This document shows positions 54,811-63,319 of a stretch of 64,000 bases of DNA, one piece after another (position 1 is the stretch's first letter; each line of letters opens with the position of its first letter). Source of the stretch: Opitutus sp. GAS368 (lineage in GTDB: Bacteria; Verrucomicrobiota; Verrucomicrobiia; Opitutales; Opitutaceae); NCBI RefSeq assembly GCF_900104925.1, contig NZ_LT629735.1:1830291-1894290 (forward strand), written 5' to 3'. The notes beneath the pieces are model-generated. The model did no database searches. It was not told where the DNA came from and was given only the letters and a program-made list of their open reading frames with translations. A program made the translations under genes and the position numbers.

Positions 54811-57800
54811 ATGAACCTGCCCGCCCTTTGCATCCGCCGGCCCGTGATGACCACGCTGCTCACCGCGGCGCTGACCATCTTCGGCGTCATGGCCTACAAG
54901 CTCCTGCCGGTCTCCGACCTGCCCAACGTCGACTTCCCGACCATCCAGGTCAGCGCCAGCCTGCCCGGCGCGACGCCCGAAACCATGGCCAGCGCCGTGG
55001 CGACGGTGCTCGAGCAGCAGTTCTCCACCATCGCCGGCATCGACTCGATGACGTCGACCAGCGGCCTTGGTTCGACCTCCATCACGCTGCAGTTCTCGCT
55101 CGAGCGCAGCATCGACGGCGCGGCCCAGGACGTGCAGGCCGCGATTGCGGCCGTGCAGCGACGGCTTCCGAACGACATGCCCGCGCCGCCCTCCTTCCGG
55201 AAAACCAACCCCGCCGACCAGCCGATCATCTACCTGGCGCTGAGTTCGCCCACGCTGCCGCTGTCCATCGTCGACGAATACGCCGAGACCACCCTGGCCC
55301 AGCGGATTTCCACGATCGACGGCATCGCCCAGGTGCAGGTCTACGGCGCGCAGAAATACGCGCTCCGGGTCCAGCTCGACCCCCGCGCCCTCGCGGCGAA
55401 GGGCATCGCGCTCGACGACGTGCGCGCCGCGCTCGCCGCGCACAACGTGAACCTGCCGACCGGCGTCCTCGACGGCAACCGCCAGGCGATGACCATCCTT
55501 GCCACCGGGCAGCTCGCGGGCAGCGGGGAATTTTCCAAGATCGTCGTCGCCTACCGCAACGGTGCGCCGGTCCGTCTCGGCGAGCTGGCGAAGGTCATCG
55601 ACAGCGTGCAGGACATCCACGTGGCCAGCTGGTATTACCGGGGGGCCCGGGGCGACCGTTCGGTCATCCTCGCGGTGCAGAAACAGCCGGGCACGAACAC
55701 GGTCGAGGTCGTCGACCGGGTGCGCAAGCTGCTGCCGGCGTTCCGGTCCCAGCTGCCGGCTTCCGTCGAGCTCAACATCCTCGCGGACCGCTCGCAGACC
55801 GTGCGCGAGTCGGTGAACGACGTGCAGTTCACCCTCACCCTGGCCATCATCCTCGTGGTGCTGGTCATCTTCGTCTTCCTGCGCAACCTCCGCGCGACCG
55901 TCATCCCGGGCGTCGCCATCCCGATGGCCCTGTGCGGCACCTTCATCACGATGTATTTTTCCGGCTATACGCTGGATAACCTCTCGCTGCTCGCCCTCAC
56001 CCTGTCGGTCGGCTTCGTGGTCGACGATGCGATCGTCATGCTCGAGAACATCGTCCGCTACACCGAGCAGGGCATGCCGGTGCGGGAAGCCGCCTTCAAG
56101 GGCTCCGCCGAGATCGGCTTCACCATCCTCTCGATGACGCTGTCGCTCGTCGCCGTGTTCATCCCCGTGCTGTTCATGGGCGGCATCCTCGGCCGGCTGC
56201 TGCACGAGTTCGCCGTCACCATCACCGCGGCCATCCTGGTCTCGGGCGTGGTGTCGCTGACGCTGACGCCGATGCTTTGCAGCCGTTTCCTGCAGCCGCA
56301 CCGGGCGGGCGAGGTGGAGCGGCACGGCCGGCTCTACCAGGTTTTTGAGAATCTGTTCAACGGCATGCGGGACTTCTACGGGCGCACGCTGCGGATCGCG
56401 CTGCGCCACCGGCTGGTCACGGTCGGCATCGCCGGCCTGATGGCCGTGCTGACGGTCCTCGTGGCGCGCGTGTTGCCCACCGGGTTCATCCCCACGGACG
56501 ACACGGGCCAGATCTTCGCCTTCACCGAGGCGGCGCAGGATGTCTCATTCGCCGAGTTGGTGCGCCACCAGCAGGCGGCCGCGGCCATCGTGGCCAAGAA
56601 TCCCTACGTGGACACCTTCATGTCGGCCATCGGCGGCGGGCCGACGGGGACCACCGGCAACCAGGGGCGCATCTTCATGCTGCTCAAGCCGCGCAACCAG
56701 CGGCCGCACGCGGCCGTGATCGTGCAGCAGCTGCGCCAGGAGCTGTCGGTCATCCCCGGCCTGCGCGTTTTCCCCCAGCTCCTGCCCCCCATCCGGCTGG
56801 GCGGCACGCTGACCAAGGCGCTCTACCAGTTCACGCTGTTCGGCAGCGACCTGACGGAACTCTATGCCGCGGCGCAGAAAATGGAGGGAAAGATGCGCGG
56901 GCTCTCCGATCTGCAGGACGTGAACTCCGACCTGCAGATTTCCAATCCGCAGCTGCGCGTCGACATCAACCGCGACCGCGCCGCCGCCCTCGGCGTCACG
57001 CCGGCGCAGATCGAGGACGCACTCTACAGCGCCTACGGCACCCGCCAGGTCTCCACCATCTATACGCCGACCAACCAGTATTACGTGATCATGGAAACGG
57101 CGCCCGAATTCCAGAAGAACACCGAATCGCTCTCCCTGATCTACATCCGCAACCGGAACGGCAAGCTGGTCCCCCTTGACACCGTCGCCGCGCTGCGCCG
57201 CGAGGTCGGCCCGCTGACCGTCAACCACCTTGGCCAGCTGCCGGCGGTCACGATCTCCTTCAACCTTCGGCCCGGTTATTCGCTCGGCGAAGCGGCGGTT
57301 GCGATCGGCGACCTGGCCCGCCGGGAACTCCCCGCGACCATCAGCTACGGATTCCAGGGCTCGGCGCAGGCCTTCGCCTCGTCGCTCCAGGGCCTCGGGT
57401 TGCTGCTCATCATGGCGGTGCTCGTGATTTACGTGGTGCTCGGCATTCTTTATGAGGATTTCATCCATCCGCTGACGATTCTTTCGGGTTTGCCCGCGGC
57501 GAGCTTCGGCGCGCTGTTCACGCTCTGGGCCTTCCGGGAGGAGCTGAATGTCATGGGTTACGTCGGCGTCATCCTGCTCATCGGCATCGTGAAGAAGAAC
57601 GCCATCATGATGATCGATTTCGCCATCGCGAAGGAGAAGGAGCAGGGGGCGGCCTTCCACGCGCAGGAGGCCATCACCGAGGCCTGTCTCGTGCGGTTCC
57701 GGCCGATCATGATGACGACCTTTGCGGCGCTGGCGGGCGCCATTCCCATCGCCCTCGGGCTCGGCGCGGGCGCCGACTCGCGCCGGCCGCTCGGCCTCGC

Positions 57801-57948
57801 CGTGGTGGGCGGCCTGCTTGTCTCGCAGATGCTCACCCTCTACATCACGCCGGTCATCTACATCTACATGGACCGGTTCAGTCATTGGCTGGCGCACAAG
57901 CGCGGTCGCCCGGCCCCGGTGGGGTTGCCGGTTCCCGTGGCCAAGTGA
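54811..57948 (+). CDS. RND multidrug efflux permease (AcrB/MdtB-like)
   Basis: 1045 residues, the usual HAE-1 length. N-terminus MNLPALCIRRPVMTTLLTAA, then the porter domain and 12 membrane helices. The proton-relay Asp pair is in VGFVVDDAIVMLEN (about 403). Further family patterns are VSLTLTPMLCSRFL and GILYEDFIHPLTILSGLPA, near the second half. Porter loop sequences resemble MdtB/C-type multi-subunit pumps, but there is only one permease gene. Operon: MarR, adaptor, permease. Outer channel must come from elsewhere. Confidence 0.95.
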   Translation: MNLPALCIRRPVMTTLLTAALTIFGVMAYKLLPVSDLPNVDFPTIQVSASLPGATPETMASAVATVLEQQFSTIAGIDSMTSTSGLGSTSITLQFSLERSIDGAAQDVQAAIAAVQRRLPNDMPAPPSFRKTNPADQPIIYLALSSPTLPLSIVDEYAETTLAQRISTIDGIAQVQVYGAQKYALRVQLDPRALAAKGIALDDVRAALAAHNVNLPTGVLDGNRQAMTILATGQLAGSGEFSKIVVAYRNGAPVRLGELAKVIDSVQDIHVASWYYRGARGDRSVILAVQKQPGTNTVEVVDRVRKLLPAFRSQLPASVELNILADRSQTVRESVNDVQFTLTLAIILVVLVIFVFLRNLRATVIPGVAIPMALCGTFITMYFSGYTLDNLSLLALTLSVGFVVDDAIVMLENIVRYTEQGMPVREAAFKGSAEIGFTILSMTLSLVAVFIPVLFMGGILGRLLHEFAVTITAAILVSGVVSLTLTPMLCSRFLQPHRAGEVERHGRLYQVFENLFNGMRDFYGRTLRIALRHRLVTVGIAGLMAVLTVLVARVLPTGFIPTDDTGQIFAFTEAAQDVSFAELVRHQQAAAAIVAKNPYVDTFMSAIGGGPTGTTGNQGRIFMLLKPRNQRPHAAVIVQQLRQELSVIPGLRVFPQLLPPIRLGGTLTKALYQFTLFGSDLTELYAAAQKMEGKMRGLSDLQDVNSDLQISNPQLRVDINRDRAAALGVTPAQIEDALYSAYGTRQVSTIYTPTNQYYVIMETAPEFQKNTESLSLIYIRNRNGKLVPLDTVAALRREVGPLTVNHLGQLPAVTISFNLRPGYSLGEAAVAIGDLARRELPATISYGFQGSAQAFASSLQGLGLLLIMAVLVIYVVLGILYEDFIHPLTILSGLPAASFGALFTLWAFREELNVMGYVGVILLIGIVKKNAIMMIDFAIAKEKEQGAAFHAQEAITEACLVRFRPIMMTTFAALAGAIPIALGLGAGADSRRPLGLAVVGGLLVSQMLTLYITPVIYIYMDRFSHWLAHKRGRPAPVGLPVPVAK

Positions 57949-58010
57949 GGAATTCCGCCGGTTGCAATGCACGGGGAACGGGCTAGGTTTCCAGCCAGCC
58001 CACCCCCGCC

Positions 58011-58547
58011 ATGAACCTTACCCGCCTCATCCGTTGCACGCTCCTGCTCGGCTTGTCCGCCGCCGGAGCGCTGTTTGCCGCCGAGTCCAAGCCCGCCAGC
58101 CGGGTCACCGTGGTCTTCTCCCACCCCGAAAAATTCACCGACCTCCGCGACAACGCGTCGGACTCCGACAATGAGCGCGGCCGCGCGCGCTACCTGCCGC
58201 CGATTGAGGAATACCTGGAGCAGCAGGGTGAAAGCCGGCTCGCCCCAGGACAGAAGCTCACCATCACCTTCACGGACATCGACCTCGCCGGCGACTTCGA
58301 GCCGTGGCGCGGGCCGCAGTTCAACGACGTCCGCATCATCAAGGAAATCTACATTCCGCGCCTGACCTTCAGTTTCAAGCTGACCGATGCAAACGGCCAG
58401 GTGATCAAGGAAGGCGAACGCAAGCTGCAGGACATGTCCTTCCAAATGCGGATTGACGGTATCCGCGACGACCCGCTCCGCTACGAGAAGGGCATGCTGG
58501 GCGACTGGCTGCGCGACGAGTTCCGGCCCGCCGTCGCGAAGAACTGA
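58011..58547 (+). CDS. DUF3016 exported protein
   Basis: 178 residues with a signal peptide (MNLTRLIRCTLLLGLSAAGA). DUF3016 features: VVFSHPEKFTDLRDNASDS, PGQKLTITFTDIDLAGDFEP and RLTFSFKLTDANGQVIKEGE, ending with RYEKGMLGDWLRDEF. It is a beta-rich periplasmic protein found in Proteobacteria and Verrucomicrobia; function unknown. It is 62 nt after the efflux permease and ends directly against the truncated TRIC fragment, so it is the last gene before the island. Confidence 0.88.
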   Translation: MNLTRLIRCTLLLGLSAAGALFAAESKPASRVTVVFSHPEKFTDLRDNASDSDNERGRARYLPPIEEYLEQQGESRLAPGQKLTITFTDIDLAGDFEPWRGPQFNDVRIIKEIYIPRLTFSFKLTDANGQVIKEGERKLQDMSFQMRIDGIRDDPLRYEKGMLGDWLRDEFRPAVAKN

Positions 58548-58757
58548 TTAGTCTTTGCGGGGCGGGGCGTCGCCCTGCGTGAAGATGGCGCCGGAGGACA
58601 CCGGGGCCGTCCGCCAGTTGAAGGCGATGGTGACCGACCGGAAGAGGAAGGTCACCGCCATGGCCAGCAGCGCCGCCTGGGAAGCGGTGATGGCGAGGTA
58701 GACACCGGCGCAGATGAAGGTGACGGCGCCAACTGGGTTTGCTGCCAAAACATGCAC
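58548..58757 (-). pseudogene. Remnant of a TRIC/YadS-type channel gene (C-terminal part only)
   Basis: The last ~60 codons of a UPF0126/TRIC protein: VTFICAGVYLAITASQAALL then FRSVTIAFNWRTAPV. They match the C-terminus of the complete gene at 59062 (FRALTIAFNWRTTSV). Both GGGxxRD motifs of the family are missing; similarity stops near 58735, where base composition changes. The remnant has the high-GC look of the chromosome, while the complete copy is AT-richer. Best reading: the resident gene was cut by insertion of the island. Confidence 0.75.
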
Positions 58758-59041
58758 TCACGATTCGGGTGACCAAACCCGCTCCAAGGCCCATAAAACA
58801 GCGAGATACCTCAGTAATCCCTACGGCACCAAAATCACTTGGAGATTACCTCATGTGCGCGCGGTTGAAGAGGAAGTTAACCCTAAAGCAAGTTGCAGCC
58901 ATCATAGGAGTTAGCTTCGAGTCGGTGAATTTCTGGGAGCGCAATCTTCACTATCCTACCGAATGGCGGCGCGAGAAGGTCGTTACTTTCATCGGTTTCG
59001 ATCCCGAGTTGTCCGATCATGCAACCCAACAGCAGACCTGA
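58739..59041 (+). CDS. Small XRE-like helix-turn-helix protein
   Basis: 100 residues from TTG at 58739. A GTG at 58769 would give 90 and avoid the overlap with the TRIC remnant, so the start is uncertain. HTH domain (about 33-75): LGDYLMCARLKRKLTLKQVA, then GVSFESVNFWERNLHYPTEW and TFIGFDPEL. This matches a group of short regulators with a WE(K/R)N...P....I.FLGYDP ending. It lies between the TRIC remnant and the complete TRIC gene and may regulate the divergent TRIC/caspase pair. The 5' end may have been shaped by the insertion. Confidence 0.7.
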   Translation: MLPKHALTIRVTKPAPRPIKQRDTSVIPTAPKSLGDYLMCARLKRKLTLKQVAAIIGVSFESVNFWERNLHYPTEWRREKVVTFIGFDPELSDHATQQQT

Positions 59042-59061
59042 CACGTTTCGGCTGTTGGGAA

Positions 59062-59712
59062 TTATTTCTCGGGTTCCACTAGCGGAGCGACCGAGGTTGT
59101 GCGCCAGTTGAAGGCAATAGTCAGCGCACGGAAAGTGAACGTGATCGCAATCGCCCAAAGCGCAGCCTTAGTCGCCGGCATATTCAGATAAATGGTCAGA
59201 AACACGAACGCGACCGAACCGCCTAGTGCGGTCAAAACGTAAAACTGGCCCGGCTTGAATACTAGGGGTTCCTCACGGGTGATGATATCGCGGAGCAGGC
59301 CGCCGCCGGCGGCATTGATGACGCCAACCAGAATGGCGGCCGGAACGGCAAGATCGTAGGCCAACGCCTTTTGCGTGCCGAAGGCCGCATAGGCGCCAAG
59401 GCCCAAGGCATCGAGCACAGCAATGAGTCGGTGCAGATGCTTTACTCGACCTCCGAAAAGGGCGCCAAAGATGGTAGCCCCGACAACGACATGAATGTAG
59501 CGCGGATCGGCGAGGAGTGGAGTTGGTCCGGTTCCGGTGATAAAAACACCATCACGGATCAGTCCTCCGCCAATACCAGAAGCCAGCGCCAGGAAGAAGA
59601 CGCCGACGATGTCGTAACCTCGCTTGATCGCAGCCAGCGCCCCAGTGAGCGCAAAAGCGAACGTTGCGCACAGGTCGAAGACGGCCGGTAGATGAAATTC
59701 ACTCGCGGGCAT
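59062..59712 (-). CDS. TRIC/YadS (UPF0126) family membrane channel-like protein
   Basis: 216 residues from ATG at 59712 (a start eight codons upstream is possible). Seven membrane segments, with the internal duplication shown by GIGGGLIRDGVFI and AAGGGLLRDIITRE, the GGGxxRD motifs of bacterial TRIC-like channels. Relatives form trimeric cation channels or transport small metabolites. It is an AT-richer paralogue of the remnant just left of it, same strand. It diverges from the caspase-like gene with an ATTGTT...AACAAT element between. Its relation to the island's function is open: cargo, or a replacement of the disrupted gene. Confidence 0.85.
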   Translation of the reverse strand: MPASEFHLPAVFDLCATFAFALTGALAAIKRGYDIVGVFFLALASGIGGGLIRDGVFITGTGPTPLLADPRYIHVVVGATIFGALFGGRVKHLHRLIAVLDALGLGAYAAFGTQKALAYDLAVPAAILVGVINAAGGGLLRDIITREEPLVFKPGQFYVLTALGGSVAFVFLTIYLNMPATKAALWAIAITFTFRALTIAFNWRTTSVAPLVEPEK

Positions 59713-59729
59713 TGTTCCTAGATAACAAT
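59711..59729. promoter_or_regulatory. Inverted repeat ATTGTT-N7-AACAAT between TRIC and caspase-like genes
   Basis: Perfect 6-bp arms 7 nt apart, overlapping the first bases of the TRIC coding region and 49 nt before the caspase-like ATG. A candidate operator for the adjacent XRE protein. Confidence 0.35.
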
Positions 59730-59777
59730 CATCCAATGCTCGACGACCACGAACTAATCAACTCATACCAATAGGGC

Positions 59778-60617
59778 ATGGCCACTCAATACGGATTTGA
59801 TACCATACACGTTATTGAATCGTTGAAGGAGAGCGATGGCGAGCCAGGCCGGCGGCTAACCGAAAACTGGAATCGCGATACACCTGAAGGGATACAGATG
59901 GTTTATCATTTTGTTCTCTCTCGCGATGACCTGTTTCGTGAGATGGACGCAATCTACGCCGGGGTGTCGGCAGCTGTTCCTGTGCTACATTTCGAGTTGC
60001 ACGGGAATGATGAGGGATTCGGTCTCAGAGATGACAGCTTCGTTTCATGGGAAGAGTTCGGCCCGCACTTGCTGCGGTTTAATTTGGCGACCCGGTTTAA
60101 CCTGTTGGTTACTTTTTCATGCTGTTTTGGGATTCATCAAATTGTAGCAATGTCTGCTTTTAAACCGGCGCCATTTGTCGGGGTCGTCGGATGTGACCGC
60201 GAAGCGGAGACGCCGGAACTGCTCAATGGATTCGAGGCGTTTTACCGAACATTGGTTGCTACCGACGATGGCCATAAGGCGCTAGCGGCCTTGCAGGGCA
60301 AAATCTTCAGCGGTGCGCAATTTGCATTTTTCACTGTCGAAAAAGCATTTCGCGGTGCATACAAAAATGTGGTTCGCGAAAATCGCGCACGCGACCCTTT
60401 CAAGCTCAGAAGAAAACAGGTTAGAAAAGAGTTGGCCCAAAAAGCCAGAGCAGCAGGCCGAGCTAATCCGAAAGTCACTGATTGGCAGATTAAGGCTGCA
60501 CTGGCTGAAACGGAGGGTCGCACACTGCGGCAATTCTACGAAGCGTTTTTTGCCCTCGATCAAATATCTGAGAACGAAAGACGATTTCCCTACGATCTAT
60601 TGATTGCTGGGCTGTAG
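59778..60617 (+). CDS. Caspase/CHAT-like (clan CD) protein, putative effector
   Basis: 279 residues, AT-rich. The core looks like a clan CD peptidase: a strand-His motif LHFELHGNDEGF (His75), FVSWEEFGPHLL, and a strand-Cys motif LLVTFSCCFG (Cys115 or Cys116), then PFVGVVGCDREAETPELLNG and FEAFYRTL. This order (H-G, then C-x-G, then a VVG strand and an F..FY helix) is that of CHAT/caspase-like domains. The C-terminal ~90 residues are basic and helical (FKLRRKQVRKELAQKARAAG), perhaps a nucleic-acid or partner-binding tail. Such proteases are frequent effectors in bacterial defence. No profile was run, so the family call is tentative; a non-peptidase relative is possible. Convergent with the modification operon. 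Confidence 0.55.
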   Translation: MATQYGFDTIHVIESLKESDGEPGRRLTENWNRDTPEGIQMVYHFVLSRDDLFREMDAIYAGVSAAVPVLHFELHGNDEGFGLRDDSFVSWEEFGPHLLRFNLATRFNLLVTFSCCFGIHQIVAMSAFKPAPFVGVVGCDREAETPELLNGFEAFYRTLVATDDGHKALAALQGKIFSGAQFAFFTVEKAFRGAYKNVVRENRARDPFKLRRKQVRKELAQKARAAGRANPKVTDWQIKAALAETEGRTLRQFYEAFFALDQISENERRFPYDLLIAGL

Positions 60618-60648
60618 CGCAGCAGAGGCATTTCACTGCCAAAGTTTG

Positions 60649-61659
60649 CTAGGGCGATCCCACCCTAACAAACCATCGGGCCCAGAGATCCTTTAGTGCT
60701 GGATTGCTGACGCTTTCAACGACGGCGGGAATATCGTTGATCGCTCGACGGCGACGGAGGCCTTCGGCCAACAGAATGCGGACAATGTTAGCCCAGCCGA
60801 GCGGAAGAGCTGTCTGCGCCAGCATCTCCATGAGCTGCTTGCTGGAATGCGTTTCATCAGTGATCGCCTCGGCGAGACGCATTACCGATGGCCAGATGCG
60901 GTCGAATTCCGCCTCGGGAAGGCTGAGAGTATCTGTGTTCATATGCACAGTAGCTTGGACTGGAGCCACTGGGCTGCTTTGAAGGCTGTCCTCGTAGAAG
61001 TGGAGGCTATCGCTCCAGTGCGTATAGGTGCCCAGCCCAACGCCGAGCCACCCGGCAATCACTTCTTGGAGGCATGTGAACTGCACGATATTGTGCGGAG
61101 TCCCGCGGTAAGCGTCATTGCTGCGCATGACTTGTGTCCAATCAAGGCGTCCCCCGCGCACCTTGAGCATCGAAACCAGGTTGCAAGGGATGTCTGCCGA
61201 AACCGGTTGTCCGTCAATGTGCGGGAGATCATCCTCGCTGCTCCAAATCTGCAGCACGACTTGACGGCTCTGGGGATTACCGCGCAAGGCACTGGTCGCC
61301 CGTCTCAATTGATCGAGACCGAATCGTTTTCGTAGCCGCTCACCGTATGCGCCGTGATAAACCGGTGCATCTCCAGCATAGTGAGTTAGCTTTCGGTTGA
61401 AATAAACCAGGAAGCGGGCGTCGTTGCGACCTTCGAGTATCCAGATCACTTCCGCGAGGGCAAAGGCGACGTTTAGGGCATCTCTTCGTGAGACGATCCA
61501 TCGCTGGCGAGGATCCTTAATCTGCAAGGCAACGTGCAGCAATTCACGCGTCTTCCCCACCCGGCTTTCTTGGACGGTGGTGTCGGGACCTTGTAGGAGG
61601 GCGAGGGCCGCTTCGCGCCAGGCCTCGTCCGCCGTGTTGCCTTCAAAGGAGTGAATCAT
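60649..61659 (-). CDS. Thymidylate synthase-like enzyme (possible dUMP/dCMP hydroxymethylase)
   Basis: 336 residues from ATG at 61659; upstream extension was rejected because it lies inside the previous gene. ThyA-fold residues: Glu70 in FALAEVIWILEG, catalytic Cys159 in DIPCNLVSM, the phosphate/base site RSNDAYRGTPHNI (Arg179, Ser180, Asp182, Asn190) and HFY (His220, Tyr222). However the IWDEW segment of ordinary ThyA is replaced (KLTHYAGDAPVYHGAYG), and Cys-His is Cys-Asn. Loss of that Trp is associated with hydroxymethyl rather than methyl transfer in relatives. The C-terminal ~100 residues are an extra helical domain. Last gene of the island operon, overlapping the HhH gene by 17 nt. Confidence 0.8.
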   Translation of the reverse strand: MIHSFEGNTADEAWREAALALLQGPDTTVQESRVGKTRELLHVALQIKDPRQRWIVSRRDALNVAFALAEVIWILEGRNDARFLVYFNRKLTHYAGDAPVYHGAYGERLRKRFGLDQLRRATSALRGNPQSRQVVLQIWSSEDDLPHIDGQPVSADIPCNLVSMLKVRGGRLDWTQVMRSNDAYRGTPHNIVQFTCLQEVIAGWLGVGLGTYTHWSDSLHFYEDSLQSSPVAPVQATVHMNTDTLSLPEAEFDRIWPSVMRLAEAITDETHSSKQLMEMLAQTALPLGWANIVRILLAEGLRRRRAINDIPAVVESVSNPALKDLWARWFVRVGSP

Positions 61660-62698
61660 GCGGCACCATGGGTCGGAGCGTGATGCGCTCATTGATCTTC
61701 CACTTCGGCGGGAACCAGTAGGAAATGGGGGCACTATGTGGCGAGAAGCGCTGCTTGATGCGTGTGCGCCCACCACTGCCGAATTCGGGATGCGCCACGC
61801 GTGAATACTTATCTACCTCGCAAAAGAGGTTCTGGCAGTCGATGAGCTGCAGTTTTCGACCCCACAGAGATTGGAATTTCAAGCCGCGCTGGGTGAATTC
61901 TGCCTCTTGGCGCTCAGCGACAATCTTGATGAGGTCTACTTCCGTCAGTCCGCCGAAGTCCGCAAAGCATTTAGCGATGCCATTAAGTGCGCCCGGGCCG
62001 GGCACAACGAAGTGCATCTCATCGAAATTCAGCAACGGGCTATAGTTGAGGTCTGTGACGTATTGATAGGCCAGGAAGTCGCCGATGGTTGGGTAGCCCA
62101 GAAGCAGGGAGAACGCTTCTTGCATGGAGCCGGCCTCAATGAGTTTTTGAGGAAGATGGTCAGTGATCATCCGGGCGAGCAGATCAAGGTGCATACGGTG
62201 CTTCCGCCCAGTCTTGTTCAGTTTTCCACCGGAGGGCATGATATAGGCCGGAGAATAAATCCGCTTCCCTGCCGCCATGGCGCGCGTCAGCACTTGATCG
62301 TAGGCGCGAACGAAGCCCGGCGCATAACGAACTTCGCCAAATTCGCGCTCCAATAGTTCCCAAGTGTCGATCCGGTTGAAGATCTTGAAAAGCAGGATGC
62401 GGAAACAAAGCTGAATGGGATCTTGGTCTCCGCGGTAAATCACCGAACGGATGAGATATTGGCTGACTCGGTCAGAGGCCCGGTAGGCGTTTGTGAATTT
62501 GTGCGCCTGGAGCACGGGGTCGTCCGTCCAAGGTGCAGGCTGGCCGGCGATTCGCGCGAAGAAAATCCGTTGCCGCTCGGTGCTGAATTTCCAATAAGTA
62601 TCGTAAACGACGGTCGGTTTGGCCGGCGAAAGGTGAACCAAAATGTTCGGTCGTGGTGGCGTGAAAGAGGCGAGGTTTCTTCGAGCAGTTGTAGGCAT
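61643..62698 (-). CDS. HhH-fold DNA base hypermodification protein (5-hmdU DNA kinase helical / thymine-pyrophosphorylase type)
   Basis: 351 residues from ATG at 62698, which overlaps the kinase stop (TAATG). The middle is a strongly patterned helical region: YWKFSTERQRIFFARI, PWTDDPVLQAHKFTNAYRAS, DRVSQYLIRSVIY and FRILLFKIFNRIDTWELLE. TDLNYSPLLNFDE and VVPGPGALNGIAKCF follow; the latter resembles the helix-hairpin-helix of DNA glycosylases. From memory this fits the families named 5-hmdU DNA kinase helical domain and alpha-glutamyl/putrescinyl-thymine pyrophosphorylase, which act on phosphorylated 5-hydroxymethyl-dU in phage DNA. No P-loop is in this chain; the kinase is the preceding gene. 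Enzyme activity is inferred. Confidence 0.72.
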   Translation of the reverse strand: MPTTARRNLASFTPPRPNILVHLSPAKPTVVYDTYWKFSTERQRIFFARIAGQPAPWTDDPVLQAHKFTNAYRASDRVSQYLIRSVIYRGDQDPIQLCFRILLFKIFNRIDTWELLEREFGEVRYAPGFVRAYDQVLTRAMAAGKRIYSPAYIMPSGGKLNKTGRKHRMHLDLLARMITDHLPQKLIEAGSMQEAFSLLLGYPTIGDFLAYQYVTDLNYSPLLNFDEMHFVVPGPGALNGIAKCFADFGGLTEVDLIKIVAERQEAEFTQRGLKFQSLWGRKLQLIDCQNLFCEVDKYSRVAHPEFGSGGRTRIKQRFSPHSAPISYWFPPKWKINERITLRPMVPHDSLL

Positions 62699-63318
62699 TA
62701 GAGTCGCGGGAGCACACCGAGCGTTGTGAGGCGAGCCAAGCAGGATATTACGCGATCCTCGACCGATTGTGTGGGCCCCAGTTGGTCGATAGGGGCATGT
62801 GCCCCCTGAACCTCGACCAATTGGCGATAAGCAGCTTGGACGGCTTCCCATTGCGGGGTGAGCGGATCGTCGAATGGGGCCGGGCGTAGGGTGCAAAAGA
62901 TCACCGCAGGCTTAATAGGTTGCCACGCGTCGCACTCTATTTTGACGAGTTGATTAAGCAAGGTGGTGGAGAGACCCTGGGCGTGGCCATGGGCCCACAT
63001 CGACCACCAATACCGATCAAGCACAATCCAGCGGCCGGAAGCCAAGGCCGGCTTTATGCGGGACTCTATTGCATCGAGATGTGCTGCTAAATGGAGAACT
63101 TGGCGAGTTGCCGCTGGCAGCGCCGTGATCCCAAAACGGTCGGGTTTATGCTCTAGATCATAGACCACGGCTCCGATGGATGCGGTGCCGCGTCCTGGGA
63201 ATGACATGTATTCGGCGTGAACCCCCCGCTGGGCAAGGGCTGTAGGCAATACTTGCGCGAGCGTGGTTTTACCCGTGTTCTCGGGCCCCTCGACGACAAT
63301 GAGATGACCGAGGTTCAT
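62698..63318 (-). CDS. Thymidylate kinase-like P-loop nucleotide kinase
   Basis: 206 residues. Walker A GPENTGKT (11-18). FPGRGTASIG (about 40-49) equals the FPxRxTxIG of eukaryotic-type thymidylate kinases. Asp101-Arg102-Tyr103 in WIVLDRYWWSMWAHG matches the DR(Y/H) motif. A LID-like Arg cluster is weak (TLRPAPFDDP). It could phosphorylate dTMP or 5-hydroxymethyl-dUMP; alternatively it may phosphorylate the base in DNA, as 5-hmdU DNA kinases do. Starts 1 nt after the dCTP-deaminase-like stop and overlaps the next gene by one base, so the operon is tightly coupled. Confidence 0.82.
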   Translation of the reverse strand: MNLGHLIVVEGPENTGKTTLAQVLPTALAQRGVHAEYMSFPGRGTASIGAVVYDLEHKPDRFGITALPAATRQVLHLAAHLDAIESRIKPALASGRWIVLDRYWWSMWAHGHAQGLSTTLLNQLVKIECDAWQPIKPAVIFCTLRPAPFDDPLTPQWEAVQAAYRQLVEVQGAHAPIDQLGPTQSVEDRVISCLARLTTLGVLPRL

Positions 63319-63319
63319 G

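Noticed and set aside
58750-58850. Possible tRNA or attachment site at the island start
   Set aside because: No cloverleaf or TTCGAATC-type arm could be drawn; the sequence is better explained as the 5' part of the XRE gene.
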